From contig CAIJKT010000914.1 in assembly GCA_903821255.1 (NCBI GenBank), positions 1 to 7,046 of the forward strand: a stretch of 7,046 nucleotides of DNA, read 5' to 3'. Origin of the DNA: an uncultured Lentisphaeria bacterium (GTDB taxonomy: Bacteria; Verrucomicrobiota; Lentisphaeria; Victivallales; Victivallaceae). Positions 5,757 to 7,046 of the stretch are shown here, one piece after another (positions within the stretch are counted from its first letter, which is position 1; the number at the start of each line of letters is the position of its first letter). The translations under genes and the position numbers were made by a program. A model generated the notes under the pieces. That model was not told the origin of the DNA and searched no databases. It saw only the letters and a list, made by a program, of their open reading frames with translations.

Positions 5757-7046
5757 TTATTTCCGCTTTTCTTTTTCGCCAAAGACTATGGCCTGGAAAG
5801 TCTGGAATTCGGCGCCGCTTTTCCAGGCGCCGGCATCCAGTCCGGCCTTTTCCGCCAGGTTCGACAACGTTTCCGCCAGGCCCCAGCCCTGCTCGGTGGC
5901 GACCTGCGGCAGGAACACCGCCGAACGCCCGTTCTTCGACAAAATCACGCCGTCGCGGCCGATGACTATATCCTTATATGAATTGACCTTCACCGGCGGC
6001 GTCAGCGCGGATATTTCAATGTCAATATCTTTAAGTTCCGCAGTGTTCACCGGGCTGAAACGCCAGTCGTTCAGCGACGAATTCACCGCCTGGGCGGATA
6101 CCGCCTGATACAGCGGGCGGCGCGGCATAATCTCGCCGATGCACCCGCGCAGCTGGCCGTTCTTATGCAGGGTGACAAACACGCCCATGTGCTGTTTCAT
6201 GGCCGGGGAAATATTCGCGCCGAGTTCATCCGGGTCCGGCACGGATTTTCCGGCGACGGCATATTCCGCCGTTTTCCGGGCGATCTTCAGCAGCGCCTTT
6301 TTGTCGGCGTCGCTCAACTCCGGCAGTTTGGCGTCAGCCGCTTTAACTTTAGTCTGCGCCGTTTTCCAACTGCCGGTGAAGGCGATTGACGCATAGCTTA
6401 CCGAGTGCGCGTAATTTCCGGTCATACTGCCGGAGGTGCCATATTTCAGCAACTGCCCTTTGCTGCCTTCCGGCAGCAGCGACAGCAGCAGGCGGATGGG
6501 ATTCTGTCCGCAGACAGTTGCGCCGGTTTTCCGCAGATATTCCGAGAAGCCGTCTTCGCTGATCGCGATGATTTTGTCAATCGCGCCATGATCCAGTTTA
6601 TCGAGTTTGTCCCCGGTCTGGAAGTCCAGCGGGAACGGCTCGTAGTCAAAAGAGGCGCCGTAATGAGTGAAATCGGAACTGGCAATAATCAGCGTTTCAT
6701 CATCGAGCAGCGGCGAGATTGCGGCGACAATTTCCCGTATCGTCCGTTCATCAAGCTGCCCCGTGACCACCGGCACCAGCTTGAAGTTTTTCAGCGCGAT
6801 TTGCAGCATCGGGATCTGAATATCCACGCTGTGTTCGGAAACATGCGCCCGCGGAATGTATTTGCAGAAATTGTACTTCATCATTTTGTCGATGAATTCG
6901 CGGTCCAGTTCGACTTCGCCCAGCACGGTTTTAATATGCGTCGCCGACGGCATGCTCAGGCAGTTGTTCATCAGTTGCGAATGCGACGGCCCGAAGACAA
7001 TCACCCGGCGGACCGGCCTGCCCGCAATTTCCTTAATGCCGTAAGC
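5757..7046 (-). CDS. MEMO-AMMECR1 fusion protein (AmmeMemoRadiSam B+A), 5' end missing
   Basis: The frame is open through the right edge, so this is the last 429 residues of a longer protein. The GTG at 7004 is an internal Val, since in-frame AYGIKEIAGRPVRR precedes it and fits the MEMO fold. Numbering from the edge, residues 1-226 are MEMO-like, a family related to LigB-type non-haem iron dioxygenases. They show FGPSHS (18-23), EHSVDIQIP (71-79), SSDFTHYG (123-130) and ATVCGQNPI (176-184). His22, His128 and Cys179 match metal-binding positions of human MEMO1; the first His (PHAGY region) lies outside the window. A linker follows, then AMMECR1 at about 243-425 with the signature LRGCIG (299-304), NDWRFSP (326-332) and FLPQVATEQGW (378-388). 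In many prokaryotes these two families occur with a radical SAM enzyme, which is not visible here. Its stop codon is one base from the next start, implying translational coupling to the membrane synthase-like gene. Confidence 0.92.
   Translation of the reverse strand, partial: AYGIKEIAGRPVRRVIVFGPSHSQLMNNCLSMPSATHIKTVLGEVELDREFIDKMMKYNFCKYIPRAHVSEHSVDIQIPMLQIALKNFKLVPVVTGQLDERTIREIVAAISPLLDDETLIIASSDFTHYGASFDYEPFPLDFQTGDKLDKLDHGAIDKIIAISEDGFSEYLRKTGATVCGQNPIRLLLSLLPEGSKGQLLKYGTSGSMTGNYAHSVSYASIAFTGSWKTAQTKVKAADAKLPELSDADKKALLKIARKTAEYAVAGKSVPDPDELGANISPAMKQHMGVFVTLHKNGQLRGCIGEIMPRRPLYQAVSAQAVNSSLNDWRFSPVNTAELKDIDIEISALTPPVKVNSYKDIVIGRDGVILSKNGRSAVFLPQVATEQGWGLAETLSNLAEKAGLDAGAWKSGAEFQTFQAIVFGEKEKRK

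Noticed and set aside
5756..5782. TTG start at 5782 for the membrane protein
   Set aside because: It would overlap the end of the MEMO-AMMECR1 gene and add only a Lys-rich stretch. ATG 5755 directly follows the upstream stop codon and precedes the hydrophobic N-terminus.
5057..5965. Long plus-strand open frame of 302 codons, and an overlapping one at 5208-5981
   Set aside because: Both lie antisense to the clearly recognisable membrane protein and MEMO-AMMECR1 genes. Their products are rich in Arg, Gln and Gly with no domain, as expected from the complement of GC-rich coding DNA.
7002..7004. GTG 7004 as the true start of the MEMO-AMMECR1 gene
   Set aside because: The frame continues to the window edge with residues (AYGIKEIAGRPVRR) that fit the MEMO family. 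Starting at GTG would remove the N-terminal metal ligand region.

Overview
The window looks like chromosomal DNA from a Gram-negative, probably anaerobic bacterium. Secreted and multi-pass membrane proteins, a covalent-flavin attachment motif and an AMMECR1/MEMO fusion support this. A PVC-group organism such as a Lentisphaerae relative is only a guess, because nothing in the window fixes taxonomy. Base composition is split. The left gene (about 280-1520) is strongly AT-rich (30-37% GC in two 60-base lines counted by hand), while most of the minus-strand block is near 55-60% GC.

Layout. Positions 1-302 are non-coding and hold two small hairpins at the left edge, one copy of a roughly 65-base dispersed repeat, and a strong ribosome binding site. 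Positions 303-1517 (+) encode an orphan exported protein built from two similar segments. Positions 1518-1970 are non-coding and hold two more copies of the same repeat family, one inverted, plus small inverted repeats. Everything to the right is on the minus strand. Positions 1971-2633 encode an exported FMN-binding protein with its own plausible promoter. Positions 2634-2858 are an intergenic region dominated by a long inverted repeat of the CCACAGAGACACAGAG type. Positions 2859-3392 encode a DUF488 protein. Positions 3440-5755 encode a large membrane protein with a spermidine-synthase-like domain between two membrane halves. Positions 5757-7046 encode the 3' part of a MEMO-AMMECR1 fusion that runs off the right edge.

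How the genes relate. The fusion, the membrane synthase-like protein and probably the DUF488 gene form one leftward transcription unit. The first two are separated by a single base, so translational coupling is likely. The AMMECR1 and MEMO families are commonly encoded with a radical SAM enzyme (the AmmeMemoRadiSam set), and that partner may lie beyond the right edge. The FMN-binding gene appears to be transcribed separately and converges with the AT-rich orphan gene.

The points most worth attention are the repeat-flanked AT-rich orphan gene, which looks like a transposase-less mobile or acquired segment; the tight coupling of a MEMO-AMMECR1 fusion to a membrane synthase-like protein with a degenerate active-site motif; and the long inverted-repeat element. 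I see no rRNA, tRNA, CRISPR array or complete transposase gene.
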